Source: Mycobacterium sp.
GTDB taxonomy: Bacteria; Actinomycetota; Actinomycetes; Mycobacteriales; Mycobacteriaceae
Length of the DNA stretch: 64,000 nucleotides
NCBI GenBank assembly: GCA_025965895.1
Contig: JAOPWC010000118.1
Coordinates: forward strand, 124,001 to 188,000
Direction of reading: 5' to 3'
This document shows positions 17,011 through 25,601 of the stretch, one piece after another. The notes beneath the pieces were generated by a model that was given only the letters and a program-made list of their open reading frames with translations, was not told the DNA's origin and made no database searches. Both the position numbers and the translations under genes were made by a program. How positions within the stretch are numbered: the first letter of the stretch is position 1; each line of letters begins with the position of its first letter.

Positions 17011-17613
17011 ATGATGCTGACTTCCGGCCCGCGCGGAGTCGACTCAGTGGACAGCGGCCGCGGCGAGCGGACCCGGTCGGCGATCTTGGAGGCCAGTCGC
17101 CGGCTCTTCCTCGAACGTGGCTATGCGGGTACACCGATCAATGCGATCACCGAGGCGTGCGGCATCTCCAGAGCCGGGTTCTACACGTACTTCAAAGACA
17201 AGCGTGAGGTCTTCAACGTCCTCGGCGAGAGCGCATATCACGACGTGCTCGCCGTGATCGCGGAGTGGGAGAGCTTCCCGCAGTCCTTCGGGCTCGACGA
17301 CGTGCGCCACTGGGTGGCCGATTATTTCTCGTACATGGACCGCCATGGCGCTTTTGTGCTGGCCTCAGCCCATTCGGCTCCGGATGACGAGGCGTTCCGG
17401 CGCTCGCGCAACCGCATGCAGACGCGTGCCGCGTTCAGGCTGGGACAGCTCATCGCCGGCCACCGGCGGCACTCCCCAGAGGTCATCGGCCTGACGGTGA
17501 TGGGCTTGCTCGACCGCGCCTGGTACGCGGTGCGAACACAATCGGTGGCCATCGAGCAGGACGAGGTCATCGCCGTGGTCGCCGACATGGTTTACGCGAT
17601 GACGGGGCGGTGA
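17011..17613 (+). CDS. TetR-family transcriptional regulator
   Basis: 200 residues. The N-terminal HTH is clear: TRSAILEASRRLFLERGYAG then INAITEACGISRAGFYTYFK with the recognition helix SRAGFYTYF. The C-terminal ligand domain is all-helical. The ATG at 17011 has no clear ribosome site; a GTG at 17047 with GGAG eight bases upstream would give a protein 12 residues shorter with the HTH intact. It is divergent from the amidohydrolase at 15633, with two matching inverted repeats between them, so it probably represses that gene and itself until an acyl-CoA or similar ligand binds. Confidence 0.9.
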   Translation: MMLTSGPRGVDSVDSGRGERTRSAILEASRRLFLERGYAGTPINAITEACGISRAGFYTYFKDKREVFNVLGESAYHDVLAVIAEWESFPQSFGLDDVRHWVADYFSYMDRHGAFVLASAHSAPDDEAFRRSRNRMQTRAAFRLGQLIAGHRRHSPEVIGLTVMGLLDRAWYAVRTQSVAIEQDEVIAVVADMVYAMTGR

Positions 17614-17706
17614 GGCTCGCAGGCTCATGCCCGCGAGAATCGTCGATGGGACCCAACGATCGAAACAGCGCAGGCACACCCTGCCGGAGCCCCTTGAGCT
17701 GCGACA

Positions 17707-17720
17707 ACTTTTCGAAAAGT
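17707..17720. repeat. Perfect 14-bp palindrome between convergent gene ends
   Basis: ACTTTTCGAAAAGT lies in the 120-bp gap between the ends of the TetR gene and the ligase at 17734. It has no loop, so it is a poor terminator as it stands; it may be a protein site or part of a terminator structure. Role unknown. Confidence 0.35.
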
Positions 17721-17733
17721 GGTATCACATACG

Positions 17734-19317
17734 CTATCGTTTTCCCGACCATCGCATACCCACTCCCGACGCGAGTTCAGCACGCAGGCGCTTCTTGTTG
17801 ACCTTGCCACTGGCCAGCACCGGCAGCTCATCGACGACGACCAGCCGTCGCGGCACCTTGTAGGCCGCGAGCGTGAGGCGCACGACGTCCTGCACCGCCT
17901 CGAGGGTGAGGGTTGCGCCGTGTCGCGGCACCACGACAGCGCACACCGCCTCGCCCCACCGCTCATCCGGCGCCCCGACCACCGCGCACGCCGCCACGTC
18001 ATCGAGCCCACTGATGGCGTCTTCCACCTCCGGCGAATACACATTCTCACCACCGGTGATGATGACGTCCTTCTTCCGGTCGACCAGGTACAAGAGCCCG
18101 CGCTCGTCGAAACGGCCGACATCGCCGGTATAACACCAGCCGTCGCGCAGCGTCGCCAGCGTGGCCGCATGGTCGTCCCAGTAGCCCCGGAACAACGAAT
18201 CCGAGGCGACGACGATTTCACCGGGCTCACCGTCGGGCACGTCACGGCCGTCGTCGTTAACGATTCTTGCTCGCACACCGGGGAACGGGAAACCGGCCGA
18301 CGCCAGCACGGCGGGTCCGTCGGGACTGTCCACCACATGCAGTTCCCGCGGTAATCCCGACACGATCGCCTCGGTCTGCCCGTACAGGTTGAGAAAGCCC
18401 GCGCCCGGCAGCCGGGATAGCGCCCGCCGCAGCGTTGTCATGGTCATCGGCGCGGCGGAGTAAACGACGGTGCGCACCGCATCGAGTGCGCCGGTGTCGC
18501 CGACCTCGTCGAGCAAGGAACTCAACATCACCGGCGCCAGATGCAGCACGGTCACGTCGTTCGCGGCCCCCAGCCTGACGGCTTCGGCAGGGTCGAATTG
18601 CCGCTGCAGCACTACGCTTGCGCCGCGGGCATGCAGCCCCGCGATGATGGCGATGGCGCCGAAATGGAACATCGGCATCGTGATCAGGCCGCGGTCGTCG
18701 CAGCCGCAGCGCATTTCCGCGTTCATCGTCAAAGCCACCCGGCGTAATTCGCGTTGACCCAGAATGCAGCACTTGGACGCGCCCGTCGTGCCGCTGGTGA
18801 ACAACAGGCATGCGATGTCCTCGGGACGGGCCACGAGAGGCAGTTCACCCGGGGAACCGTGGGCGACGAAGTCATCGAAGGTCGACATCTCGGGCCAGTG
18901 AGCTGCGCCGAGGGATATCAGCTGCGCGACGCCGGGCACCTGCGGTGCCAGTTCACCGATCATCGGCGCGAATTCGTCGTCGCAGAAGACGAGGGACGGT
19001 CTCACCCGCAACAGTGCGTCGAGCACTTCGGGCGGCGACAGCCGGAAATTGACCGCGGCAATCACGATTCCGCTGAGCTGCGTGGCGGCGAGCAACTCGC
19101 CGAACTCAATGCTGTTGCGGCCCATGACCGCAATGCGGTCCTGACGGCGCATACCCGCGGCGACCATCGCGCTCACCAGCTGTGCGGCACGGTCACGAAG
19201 CGCCCCGTGCGTCAACGTGTAGTCGTCCAGCCGGTACGCGGGGATGTCTGGGAACCGTCGGGCGTTGTCGGTGACGAAGTCGCCCAGCGTTATATCGGCG
19301 TCGCTCGAGATCACCAT
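17734..19317 (-). CDS. Acyl-CoA synthetase / AMP-dependent ligase with variant P-loop
   Basis: 527-residue ANL ligase. The P-loop is LFTSGTTGASKCC rather than the usual TSGTTGxPKG: the Lys is kept, but Pro is Ser and the Gly after Lys is Cys. Other motifs are normal: YGQTEA, YTGDVGRFDERG, DRKKDVIITGGENVYSP and LPVLASGKVNKKRLRAEL with the catalytic Lys. It would activate an acid to its CoA ester. The 3-hydroxyisobutyrate-dehydrogenase-like gene ends 7 bp upstream, and the Gfo/Idh oxidoreductase is next, so all three are one transcript. Confidence 0.9.
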   Translation of the reverse strand: MVISSDADITLGDFVTDNARRFPDIPAYRLDDYTLTHGALRDRAAQLVSAMVAAGMRRQDRIAVMGRNSIEFGELLAATQLSGIVIAAVNFRLSPPEVLDALLRVRPSLVFCDDEFAPMIGELAPQVPGVAQLISLGAAHWPEMSTFDDFVAHGSPGELPLVARPEDIACLLFTSGTTGASKCCILGQRELRRVALTMNAEMRCGCDDRGLITMPMFHFGAIAIIAGLHARGASVVLQRQFDPAEAVRLGAANDVTVLHLAPVMLSSLLDEVGDTGALDAVRTVVYSAAPMTMTTLRRALSRLPGAGFLNLYGQTEAIVSGLPRELHVVDSPDGPAVLASAGFPFPGVRARIVNDDGRDVPDGEPGEIVVASDSLFRGYWDDHAATLATLRDGWCYTGDVGRFDERGLLYLVDRKKDVIITGGENVYSPEVEDAISGLDDVAACAVVGAPDERWGEAVCAVVVPRHGATLTLEAVQDVVRLTLAAYKVPRRLVVVDELPVLASGKVNKKRLRAELASGVGMRWSGKR

Positions 19318-19324
19318 TGCGGGT

Positions 19325-20149
19325 TCAGCGCTCTGTCAGAGTCAGTGGCCCAGTCTCGATCACCGAGTGCAGAAGGCCCAGATCGGCGCCGGCCCGGTGG
19401 GCGGCCGCGACCGCGGCGGCGACATCCTTGCGCAGGAATGGCGAGGCGACGCGGGCGAAGGCGTACATGCCTCCGGTGCTTCGCGCATAGGCAGCGGCGC
19501 TACTCCCGCCGCTGCAAAAGGACAACGCCTCCAGCAACGCAGGCGGTTCTACTCCGAGTTGTACACCCAACTGGACAGCGGCGGCGACCAATTGGCCGTT
19601 CGCGGCGAAGAGCACGTTGTTGATGAGTTTGATGTCAAGCGCGCTGCCCAGCTTCCCGGTCGCGATGACGGGATCGGCGTAGGCGGCGAGAAAGGGTCGC
19701 ACCCGCTCGACGGTCGCGAACGAGCCGCCGATCAGGACCGTGAGCCGGCCCTCGGCAATGTGATCGGCGGTGCCGCTCACCGGGGCATCGACGATGTCGG
19801 GGGGTGACGACGAGCTGTTCGTCAGCTCGGTCAGCGTGGGCAGTGTGCCCGTGGTGTGGGAGACGAAGATGGAACCGGGTTTGGCATGGGCGATGAAGCC
19901 GTCCGGTCCCAGGCCGGTCTCGCGGAGTTGCTCGTCGGAGAACAGGCAGGAGATCAGTATGTCGCTCCGCGCCGCAAGGTCGGCGACGGAGTCGGCCAGT
20001 CGCGCGCCGGCGGCGCGCAGACGAGAGCACACCTGCGGTCGCCGCGAGTACACCGTCACCTTGTGGCCGACGCCGAGCAACCGGCGAATCATCGGCTCTC
20101 CGAGGTGACCGGCGCCGATGAAACCGATCTGGTCGCCTGAATTCGTCAC
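19325..20149 (-). CDS. NAD(P)-dependent beta-hydroxyacid dehydrogenase (6PGDH/HIBADH family)
   Basis: 274 residues. N-terminal Rossmann motif GFIGAGHLGEPM (GxGxxG), HTTGTLPT region, DAPVSG at about 140 (family substrate-binding signature DAPVSGG), and a catalytic Lys in a segment LDIKLINN (Lys in GSALDIKLINNV). These enzymes oxidise 3-hydroxyacids such as 3-hydroxyisobutyrate or reduce imines and semialdehydes. The GTG start at 20149 overlaps the TGA of the upstream Gfo/Idh gene (GTGA). Its place next to an acyl-CoA ligase suggests handling of a hydroxyacid intermediate. Confidence 0.87.
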   Translation of the reverse strand: MTNSGDQIGFIGAGHLGEPMIRRLLGVGHKVTVYSRRPQVCSRLRAAGARLADSVADLAARSDILISCLFSDEQLRETGLGPDGFIAHAKPGSIFVSHTTGTLPTLTELTNSSSSPPDIVDAPVSGTADHIAEGRLTVLIGGSFATVERVRPFLAAYADPVIATGKLGSALDIKLINNVLFAANGQLVAAAVQLGVQLGVEPPALLEALSFCSGGSSAAAYARSTGGMYAFARVASPFLRKDVAAAVAAAHRAGADLGLLHSVIETGPLTLTER

Positions 20150-21228
20150 GACTCTACCGCGACCCAGCCGCCGCCCTCACTCGAGCGGTGTGCGGCGTCG
20201 ATCACCGCGAGGCTGAGGAGTCCGTCGTCGAACGTGGCGGCGTTGCTCGCGGCACCATCGAAGGCCGGCAGCCAGTCCTCGAGCATCAGCGCCATCGCAC
20301 GGCTGGCGTGCCCTGCGAGACCATGCGGCAGGTGCTCGGGATGCGCAGGTGCGCGCTCCGACGGCGGCAGCGGGCGCAGGCCCTCGTCAGCGGCCGCGCC
20401 TATCCGGTATTCCGTGGACCGCAGCGTGCCGTCGCCGACGATGGTCCCGTCGGCGCCCAACAGTTCGAGCCGGTAGTGGTCGGCATGCGCGCCGATGACC
20501 GAAACACTAAGAATGGCAATCATCCCCGACTGCATGCGCAACAGCAGGGCAGCGGTATCGTCGGCGGTGACCTCGAGTGTGTTGCCGTCGGGCAGCTCGC
20601 GGACCGGCTCACTCGAGCGTACGTCGGCACACACCTCCACCGGTCGTCCCAACAGGCTGCACAGGAAATCCAGGTCGTGCACGAGCATCCCGGCCAGGTA
20701 GCCGCCGCCCTGGGCGCGGTCGTACATCCAGCGGGCCTGCGGTGCGTGCCCGGGGTGCCAGTAGGCCGCGCTGCGGCTCACCCGGGCCACATATGGCTTG
20801 CCGAGGAAACCCGAGCGAACCGCGTTGGCCAATGCCAACCAGTCCGGATTCCAGCGGTTTTCGAAGCAGCACGCGGTGGGCCGGCCGGACTTCTCCGCCG
20901 CCTGCACCATGTCGCGGGCCGCGTCCCGGTCACCGGCCAGCGGCTTCTCGCACAGCACGGCCTTGCCCGCATCGAGTGCAGCCAGTGTCATGTCGCGGTG
21001 CAGCACCGTCGGCGTGGCCACGGATATGACGTCAAGGTCGCCGCGGGTGACGAAGTCTTCCCAGTCGGTCGACGTGTCGGTGATGCCGACCTTGTCGGCG
21101 ACGCGCGCCAGCCTCTCCGGAGTTCGCGCGCACAGCGCGACGGGTTCGAACCCGTTGGCCGCCCGGAACCCCGGAACCTGCACCTGCGCGCCCCAGCCCA
21201 CACCGACGACGCCGACGCGCAACGCCAT
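20146..21228 (-). CDS. Gfo/Idh/MocA family oxidoreductase
   Basis: 360-residue NAD(P)-dependent oxidoreductase. It has GVVGVGWGAQVQ (Rossmann loop), the family signature CEKPLAGD at about 93-100 (EKP), and a C-terminal alpha/beta domain with VHDLDFLCSLLGRP, where the family has a catalytic Asp/His pair. Members oxidise sugars, inositols and related polyols, or reduce biliverdin-like substrates. The TGA overlaps the start of the next gene. It is unusual inside a fatty-acid-type cluster and suggests a cyclic hydroxylated intermediate, though this is speculation. Confidence 0.87.
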   Translation of the reverse strand: MALRVGVVGVGWGAQVQVPGFRAANGFEPVALCARTPERLARVADKVGITDTSTDWEDFVTRGDLDVISVATPTVLHRDMTLAALDAGKAVLCEKPLAGDRDAARDMVQAAEKSGRPTACCFENRWNPDWLALANAVRSGFLGKPYVARVSRSAAYWHPGHAPQARWMYDRAQGGGYLAGMLVHDLDFLCSLLGRPVEVCADVRSSEPVRELPDGNTLEVTADDTAALLLRMQSGMIAILSVSVIGAHADHYRLELLGADGTIVGDGTLRSTEYRIGAAADEGLRPLPPSERAPAHPEHLPHGLAGHASRAMALMLEDWLPAFDGAASNAATFDDGLLSLAVIDAAHRSSEGGGWVAVES

Positions 21229-21241
21229 ACCGCCTCCTCGA

Positions 21242-22435
21242 CTACCGGCTACTCAACAACATCGACCCGGCCACTGGTCCGCCGCCGACCCCGACGGCCA
21301 CCACCCCCGGCGTCTTCGGGACTTGGCGATCGCCGCCTTCTCCCCACATCTGCACGCAGGCCTCGTGCAAAAAGCCCATGCCGTGCAACCGGCCGCCCGA
21401 CAATTGGCCGCCGCTGGTGTTGATCGGCAGCGGACCGTCCAGCGCGATCCGCTCGCCGCCCTCGACGAACGTGCCCGCCTCGCCATGTCCGCAAAATCCC
21501 ATGGCCTCCAGCCACATCACGGTCAGGAAGCTGAAGCCGTCGTACAGCTGTGCCATATCGACGTCGTCCGGGGTGAGCGTGGTGTTCTGCCACAGCGTCG
21601 CGGCCGAATCGTGAGCCGCCATCGTCGTGATGTCAGTCCGCTGGTCCCACGTAGCGCGTTCGAACATGCCCGGGCCGACCGATTCAACCGTCAGTGGCTG
21701 GCGCGGAAGGCTGTTGGCGGCGTCGCGCCGAGACACGATCACCGCGGTGGCGCCATCACAGGGGACATCGCAGTCGTACAGGCACAGCGGGTCTGAGATC
21801 ATGCGCGCGCCGAGGTAGTCGTCCATCGTCATGGGTTTCCGGTAGATCGCATCGGGATTCAGCCCGGCATTACGGCGCGCATTGATGACGATGGCCCCCA
21901 GCTGTTTTCGGGTCAACCCGAAATCGTGCATATAGCGCTGAGCCGGCATCGCCAACCAGTTCGCCGCCGACAGCGCGCCGAACGGCGCAACCCACTCGAG
22001 GTGCGGCGGCAGTTCGCCACCGCCGAACAGGACCGACGCCCGACCACCGCCCGCCTGCTGCGCGGCCGTCGACTCCCACACGGACCGATACACCACGACG
22101 TGGTCGGCAAGCCCCAGGGTGACAGCCATGCAGGCCTCGATAGCCGGGCCGATCTGGCCGGCGGTCTCGATTGCCGAGACATACCAACGGCAACGCAGAC
22201 CGAGCGCGTTGCGCACCTCGGTGATGGTGGCACCGGAAAATCCGGCGTCGGGCACACCTGGGCCCGGATAGCTGGCGATCCCGTCGATGTCATCGACGGA
22301 CAGGCCGGCGTCTGAAATGGCCCGCAGCACTGCTTCCAGCGTGAGATCGAGGCCGGTTCGCCCCAGCCGCCGTCCCACTTGGGACTTGCCTGCGCCGGTG
22401 ATGACGGCCGTTCCGCCGAACGGGCCGCCGCTCAT
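21242..22435 (-). CDS. Thiolase-fold lipid-transfer protein lacking nucleophilic Cys
   Basis: 397-residue SCP-x/Ltp-type thiolase homologue: AVITGAGKSQVGRR at the start, DIDGIASYPG near 50, and INTSGGQLSGGRLHGMG near 335. Where true thiolases have the Cys nucleophile (NCSTGS), this protein reads YVSAIETAG, so classical thiolysis looks impossible. Actinobacterial homologues without Cys, such as Ltp2, act as retro-aldolases on 3-hydroxyacyl-CoA with a tertiary alcohol, in complex with a DUF35 protein. The nearest DUF35 gene is at 25131. It heads the operon of the Gfo/Idh, HIBADH-like and ligase genes. Confidence 0.85.
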   Translation of the reverse strand: MSGGPFGGTAVITGAGKSQVGRRLGRTGLDLTLEAVLRAISDAGLSVDDIDGIASYPGPGVPDAGFSGATITEVRNALGLRCRWYVSAIETAGQIGPAIEACMAVTLGLADHVVVYRSVWESTAAQQAGGGRASVLFGGGELPPHLEWVAPFGALSAANWLAMPAQRYMHDFGLTRKQLGAIVINARRNAGLNPDAIYRKPMTMDDYLGARMISDPLCLYDCDVPCDGATAVIVSRRDAANSLPRQPLTVESVGPGMFERATWDQRTDITTMAAHDSAATLWQNTTLTPDDVDMAQLYDGFSFLTVMWLEAMGFCGHGEAGTFVEGGERIALDGPLPINTSGGQLSGGRLHGMGFLHEACVQMWGEGGDRQVPKTPGVVAVGVGGGPVAGSMLLSSR

Positions 22436-22600
22436 GACACGGCCGCCGTGGGCTCCGAGCTCCGATGCATGTGCCTTCCAACCTCGCAGGAAATCGGCAT
22501 GGCGGTTGTCCCGCCGAAGTCTATCCCCGCCTCCGGATCCAGCAAAATGTTTAACGGATTTGCGGAGATCGCGCAGGTAGGACGGCTCCGGCGCTCTCGA

Positions 22601-23215
22601 CTACTGCGCGTGGCCAGCCTTCGCTTCGGCGTCACGGGTCAGGCCCGTGGCCAACATCAGCTCTTCGTGCAGTTCGAACCAGACCGTGTGGTAGGAGTCG
22701 ACCAGCGGGCGGGTGAACCAAGTTGTCTCGCCCGCCGCTACCTTCTCTCTGGCGGCCGAGAGCTTTTCGGCGTAGGAGTTCAGCCGCGGGATCTGAGAGG
22801 CGGCGGCGGTGATGATCGGCACCACGTTCTCGTGGATGCCGTCCAGGCGGTCGAGCACGCCCGCGTCGTATTCGGGGTCAACGTGGCTGTTCGGCTCGCC
22901 GTCCTTGAGTTGCCATTCGACGATGAGTGCTTTGAACTGGGCGTTGACGTCACGAAAGTGCCCGTATGCCGCGCTCATCGCGGCGCCGTCGATACCGCTT
23001 CGTTCGTCGGCGAGCAGTTGGTCAAGCCGTTCGCGGCCCTCAGGCGACAGACGTATCGTCTTGCCTTCGAGCAGCAGGCCCCGTTCGGTCAGGTCCCCCA
23101 TCTTCCCGGCCACCTCTTCTGGCTCGTGTCCGAGGATGGCGGCGATGTCGGCGGAGCGGACGCGGCCTTTGAGTCGCACCGCCTGCAGTATCTGGATGTC
23201 GTCCACGCCGGCCAT
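22601..23215 (-). CDS. Winged-helix (MarR-like N-terminus) protein
   Basis: 204 residues. The first ~65 form a winged helix: DDIQILQAVRLKGRVRSADI then ILGHEPEEVAGKMGDLTERG and the wing LLLEGKTIRLSPEGRERL. The rest is acidic and helical with several conserved-looking Trp/Tyr (WFTRPLVDSYHTVWFELHEE) and matches no family I can name. It is divergent from a P450-ferredoxin operon, and two mirror-image palindromes (AACCTAGTT and AACTAGGTT) lie in the 211-bp gap, so it may regulate itself and that operon. DNA binding is inferred from the N-terminus only. Confidence 0.75.
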   Translation of the reverse strand: MAGVDDIQILQAVRLKGRVRSADIAAILGHEPEEVAGKMGDLTERGLLLEGKTIRLSPEGRERLDQLLADERSGIDGAAMSAAYGHFRDVNAQFKALIVEWQLKDGEPNSHVDPEYDAGVLDRLDGIHENVVPIITAAASQIPRLNSYAEKLSAAREKVAAGETTWFTRPLVDSYHTVWFELHEELMLATGLTRDAEAKAGHAQ

Positions 23216-23268
23216 TGCTGCCCCCTGTCGGTCGCTGAACTGTAGCCGGACATACCCGGCAGATGTTA

Positions 23269-23277
23269 AACCTAGTT
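23269..23277. promoter_or_regulatory. AACCTAGTT palindrome, divergent HTH/P450 promoter region
   Basis: AACCTAGTT followed by ATA. It is the reverse complement of the site 90 bp downstream and resembles sites at 58641, 59205 and, weakly, 61601. It lies 54 bp upstream of the HTH gene start. Candidate operator. Confidence 0.5.
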
Positions 23278-23358
23278 ATACGTCACTGTATGCCAGCTCA
23301 GGCCCGCTATTGGTCAGCCACGAACGGCGCCGAACCTCGGCCGAGGATTGATGTAGTG

Positions 23359-23367
23359 AACTAGGTT
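23359..23367. promoter_or_regulatory. AACTAGGTT palindrome, divergent HTH/P450 promoter region
   Basis: AACTAGGTT followed by ATA, 60 bp before the P450 start. Paired with the site at 23269 in opposite orientation, so one regulator could control both divergent genes. Confidence 0.5.
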
Positions 23368-23426
23368 ATATATCTTCGGTACATCGCGGTGGGTCGCCAT
23401 CGCAGCCGGCGAGGACAAGGAGCGTC

Positions 23427-24632
23427 ATGACGGAGACACACCCACCTGTGCCGCAGTACCCCGTGGAGATGGTGGAGTTGAGCGCCGCCTCAGTTCCCGC
23501 GTTGTCGCAATTTCGTCGGCTGGACGCGTGCCAGGATCGCTCCCGGCCGATATTCCGCAACGACGAGGGCGACGGCTACTGGATGTTCGCCGACTACGAC
23601 GTGATCCTGGACGGCCTTCAGCATCCCGAGCTGTGGTCGAGCAGTGTCATCGTGCCCACCGAGCCCGATCCGCCGTACAAATGGATCCCGATCATGCTCG
23701 ACCCGCCCGAGCACACCAAATGGCGGCGGGTGCTTGCCGAGTACTTTTCGCCAGGCAGGATCAAGAGCATGCTCGACGACCACCATCGTCTCGCAGCTGA
23801 CCTGATCGACAAGATCGCGCAGGACGGTGAATGCGACTACGTTTCGCAGGTCGCCCGGGTGTTTCCGTCGACCGTCTTCCTCAGGATCATGGGAATGCCC
23901 GTCGAGGATCTCGACCAGTTCATCAAATGGGAAGACATGATCCTGCACCAGGAGGGGGTGGGTGAGGAGGTCAACGCGGCGCGATTCGCGGGCATGCAGG
24001 AAGTCATGACCTACTTCAACGACCTGATCGGCCGGCGTCGCGCAGAGCCGGACCACGACGCCGATGACATCGTCAGCAACGCGGTTGGGTGGACGATCGA
24101 CGGCGAACCGGTATCCGACATCGACCTGCTCAACTGTCTGCTGCTGTTGTTCATGGCCGGCCTCGACACCGTGGCTGGCCAGGTGTCCTACGCGATGCTG
24201 CACCTGGCCACGCATCCGTCCGACCGTGCGCGGATCGTTTCCGACCCCGCGATCATCCCGCACGCCGTCGAGGAGATCCTGCGCGTCTACCCGATCGTGC
24301 AGACAGCGCGAAAAGCCACCCGCAACATGGATTTCCACGGTTGCCCGGTGAAAGCCGGGGACATGGCCGCGTTGCCACTGGCCGCGGCCGGCCGCGACGA
24401 ATCCGCATACCCCGACGCGCGACGCGTCGATTTCGACCGCAAGATCACCCGCCACCTCTCGTTCGGTGGGGGTCCGCACCGTTGCCTGGGCTCACACTTG
24501 GCCCGCCAAGAGCTTGCGGTGCTGCTCGAAGAGTGGCATCGCCGGATCCCCGAATACGAAGTGGCGGGGCAACCCGTCGAGCACGGGGGCCAGGTCTTCG
24601 GACTTGACTCGCTGAAGCTGACGTGGGTCTGA
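23427..24632 (+). CDS. Cytochrome P450
   Basis: 401-residue class I P450. I-helix AGLDTVAG at 244-251, ExxR EILR at 283-286, heme loop FGGGPHRCLG with Cys353. The ATG at 23427 has AAGGAG upstream. It is followed after 59 bp by its probable redox partner, a 3Fe-4S ferredoxin. Expected to hydroxylate a hydrophobic molecule taken from the surrounding acyl-CoA pathway. Sequence differs clearly from the P450 at 11169 (AGLDT versus GGMDT in the I-helix), so the two probably act on different positions or substrates. Confidence 0.94.
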   Translation: MTETHPPVPQYPVEMVELSAASVPALSQFRRLDACQDRSRPIFRNDEGDGYWMFADYDVILDGLQHPELWSSSVIVPTEPDPPYKWIPIMLDPPEHTKWRRVLAEYFSPGRIKSMLDDHHRLAADLIDKIAQDGECDYVSQVARVFPSTVFLRIMGMPVEDLDQFIKWEDMILHQEGVGEEVNAARFAGMQEVMTYFNDLIGRRRAEPDHDADDIVSNAVGWTIDGEPVSDIDLLNCLLLLFMAGLDTVAGQVSYAMLHLATHPSDRARIVSDPAIIPHAVEEILRVYPIVQTARKATRNMDFHGCPVKAGDMAALPLAAAGRDESAYPDARRVDFDRKITRHLSFGGGPHRCLGSHLARQELAVLLEEWHRRIPEYEVAGQPVEHGGQVFGLDSLKLTWV

Positions 24633-24670
24633 TGGCCGCCGAGGTCGGCCCCGACCCGTCCTGTCAATGA

Positions 24671-24889
<219 letters not shown>

Positions 24890-24931
24890 CCAAGGGGCGG
24901 GCCGAGAAATCGACAACAGCGCAATCAGCGT

Positions 24932-25141
24932 CTACGAGGTGCTCCCGGTGTGGATGCGGGCCAGGCGCAAGCCTTCGTCGGGGTCCTCGATCTCGATGTT
25001 CCAGTTGCCGCAGGAGCAGTAGCAGCGGTAGTGCCCGTTCTCCGGCACGATGGCCTGTCCGTCGCAGGATCCGCCGGTGTTGGCAATGCCGGTCAGGAAT
25101 TCCAGCGGCTTTTCGTGCAGGGCGCTGTCATCACCGGACAT
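24932..25141 (-). CDS. Small Cys-rich protein, 69 aa
   Basis: 69 residues from ATG 25141, overlapping the end of the DUF35 gene by 11 bp. Four Cys (26, 40, 42, 44; GGSCDG and YRCYCSCG) followed by an acidic strand WNIEIEDPDEG look like a compact metal- or cluster-binding fold. I do not recognise a named family. It is the last gene of the amidohydrolase-thiolase-DUF35 operon, so it may be an accessory subunit or metal carrier for that complex. The upstream in-frame extension is antisense-type shadow and is excluded. Confidence 0.7.
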   Translation of the reverse strand: MSGDDSALHEKPLEFLTGIANTGGSCDGQAIVPENGHYRCYCSCGNWNIEIEDPDEGLRLARIHTGSTS

Positions 25142-25601
25142 GGTCGCGGTCCTTTTCGGTGTCGGCGGATCGTGCCCGAAAGACCGGAAGCATCCAACCG
25201 TCGGCGATCGGGGAGAAGTCCACACGCACGGGCATTCCGATCGAGACGTCGGCTGGGGCGATGTCCACGATATTGGTGACGAGGCGAGCCCCCGGAGCAT
25301 CCGGCAGATCGACGACGGCGGGCACCAAGGTCAGCTCGGGCATCCCCGGGATGCCGTGCACCACGGCGAAGCTGTAGACCGTCGCGTCGCCTCGCAACTC
25401 CGCCCAATTCACTGACTTCGACTGGCACGCTGGACAATACGGAGTAGGCGGTAGCCGGAATGTTCCGCAGTCGGCACACTGCGGCGCGACGAGCCGACGC
25501 CTTTTCGCCGCCTGCCAGAACGGCTCGGTGTCCTTGTTGACCGCAATCCTGACCTGTTCGCCGGGAATCGTGGCGGCCAGGGTCGCCGTGGTCGCGCTCA
25601 T
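25131..25601 (-). CDS. DUF35 zinc-ribbon/OB-fold acyl-CoA-associated protein
   Basis: 156 residues. The rubredoxin-like zinc ribbon has Cys42, Cys45, Cys56 and Cys59 (PQCADCG and PYCPACQ), followed by the OB fold with VYSFAVVHGIPG and IGMPVRVDF. DUF35 proteins bind thiolase-fold partners and, in the steroid pathway (ChsH2-Ltp2), are needed for retro-aldolase activity. The ATG at 25601 overlaps the TGA of the Cys-less thiolase homologue (ATGA), so the two subunits are probably made in equal amounts and form a complex. Confidence 0.92.
   Translation of the reverse strand: MSATTATLAATIPGEQVRIAVNKDTEPFWQAAKRRRLVAPQCADCGTFRLPPTPYCPACQSKSVNWAELRGDATVYSFAVVHGIPGMPELTLVPAVVDLPDAPGARLVTNIVDIAPADVSIGMPVRVDFSPIADGWMLPVFRARSADTEKDRDHVR

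Noticed and set aside
17707..17720. Palindrome ACTTTTCGAAAAGT as an operator of the TetR at 17011
   Set aside because: It lies between two gene ends and differs from the TTGACA-N4-TGTCA sites near the regulator start.
23263..23367. KstR binding sites (cholesterol regulon)
   Set aside because: KstR motifs have AAC-nn-GTT spacing; the sites here have three bases between AAC and GTT and different flanks.
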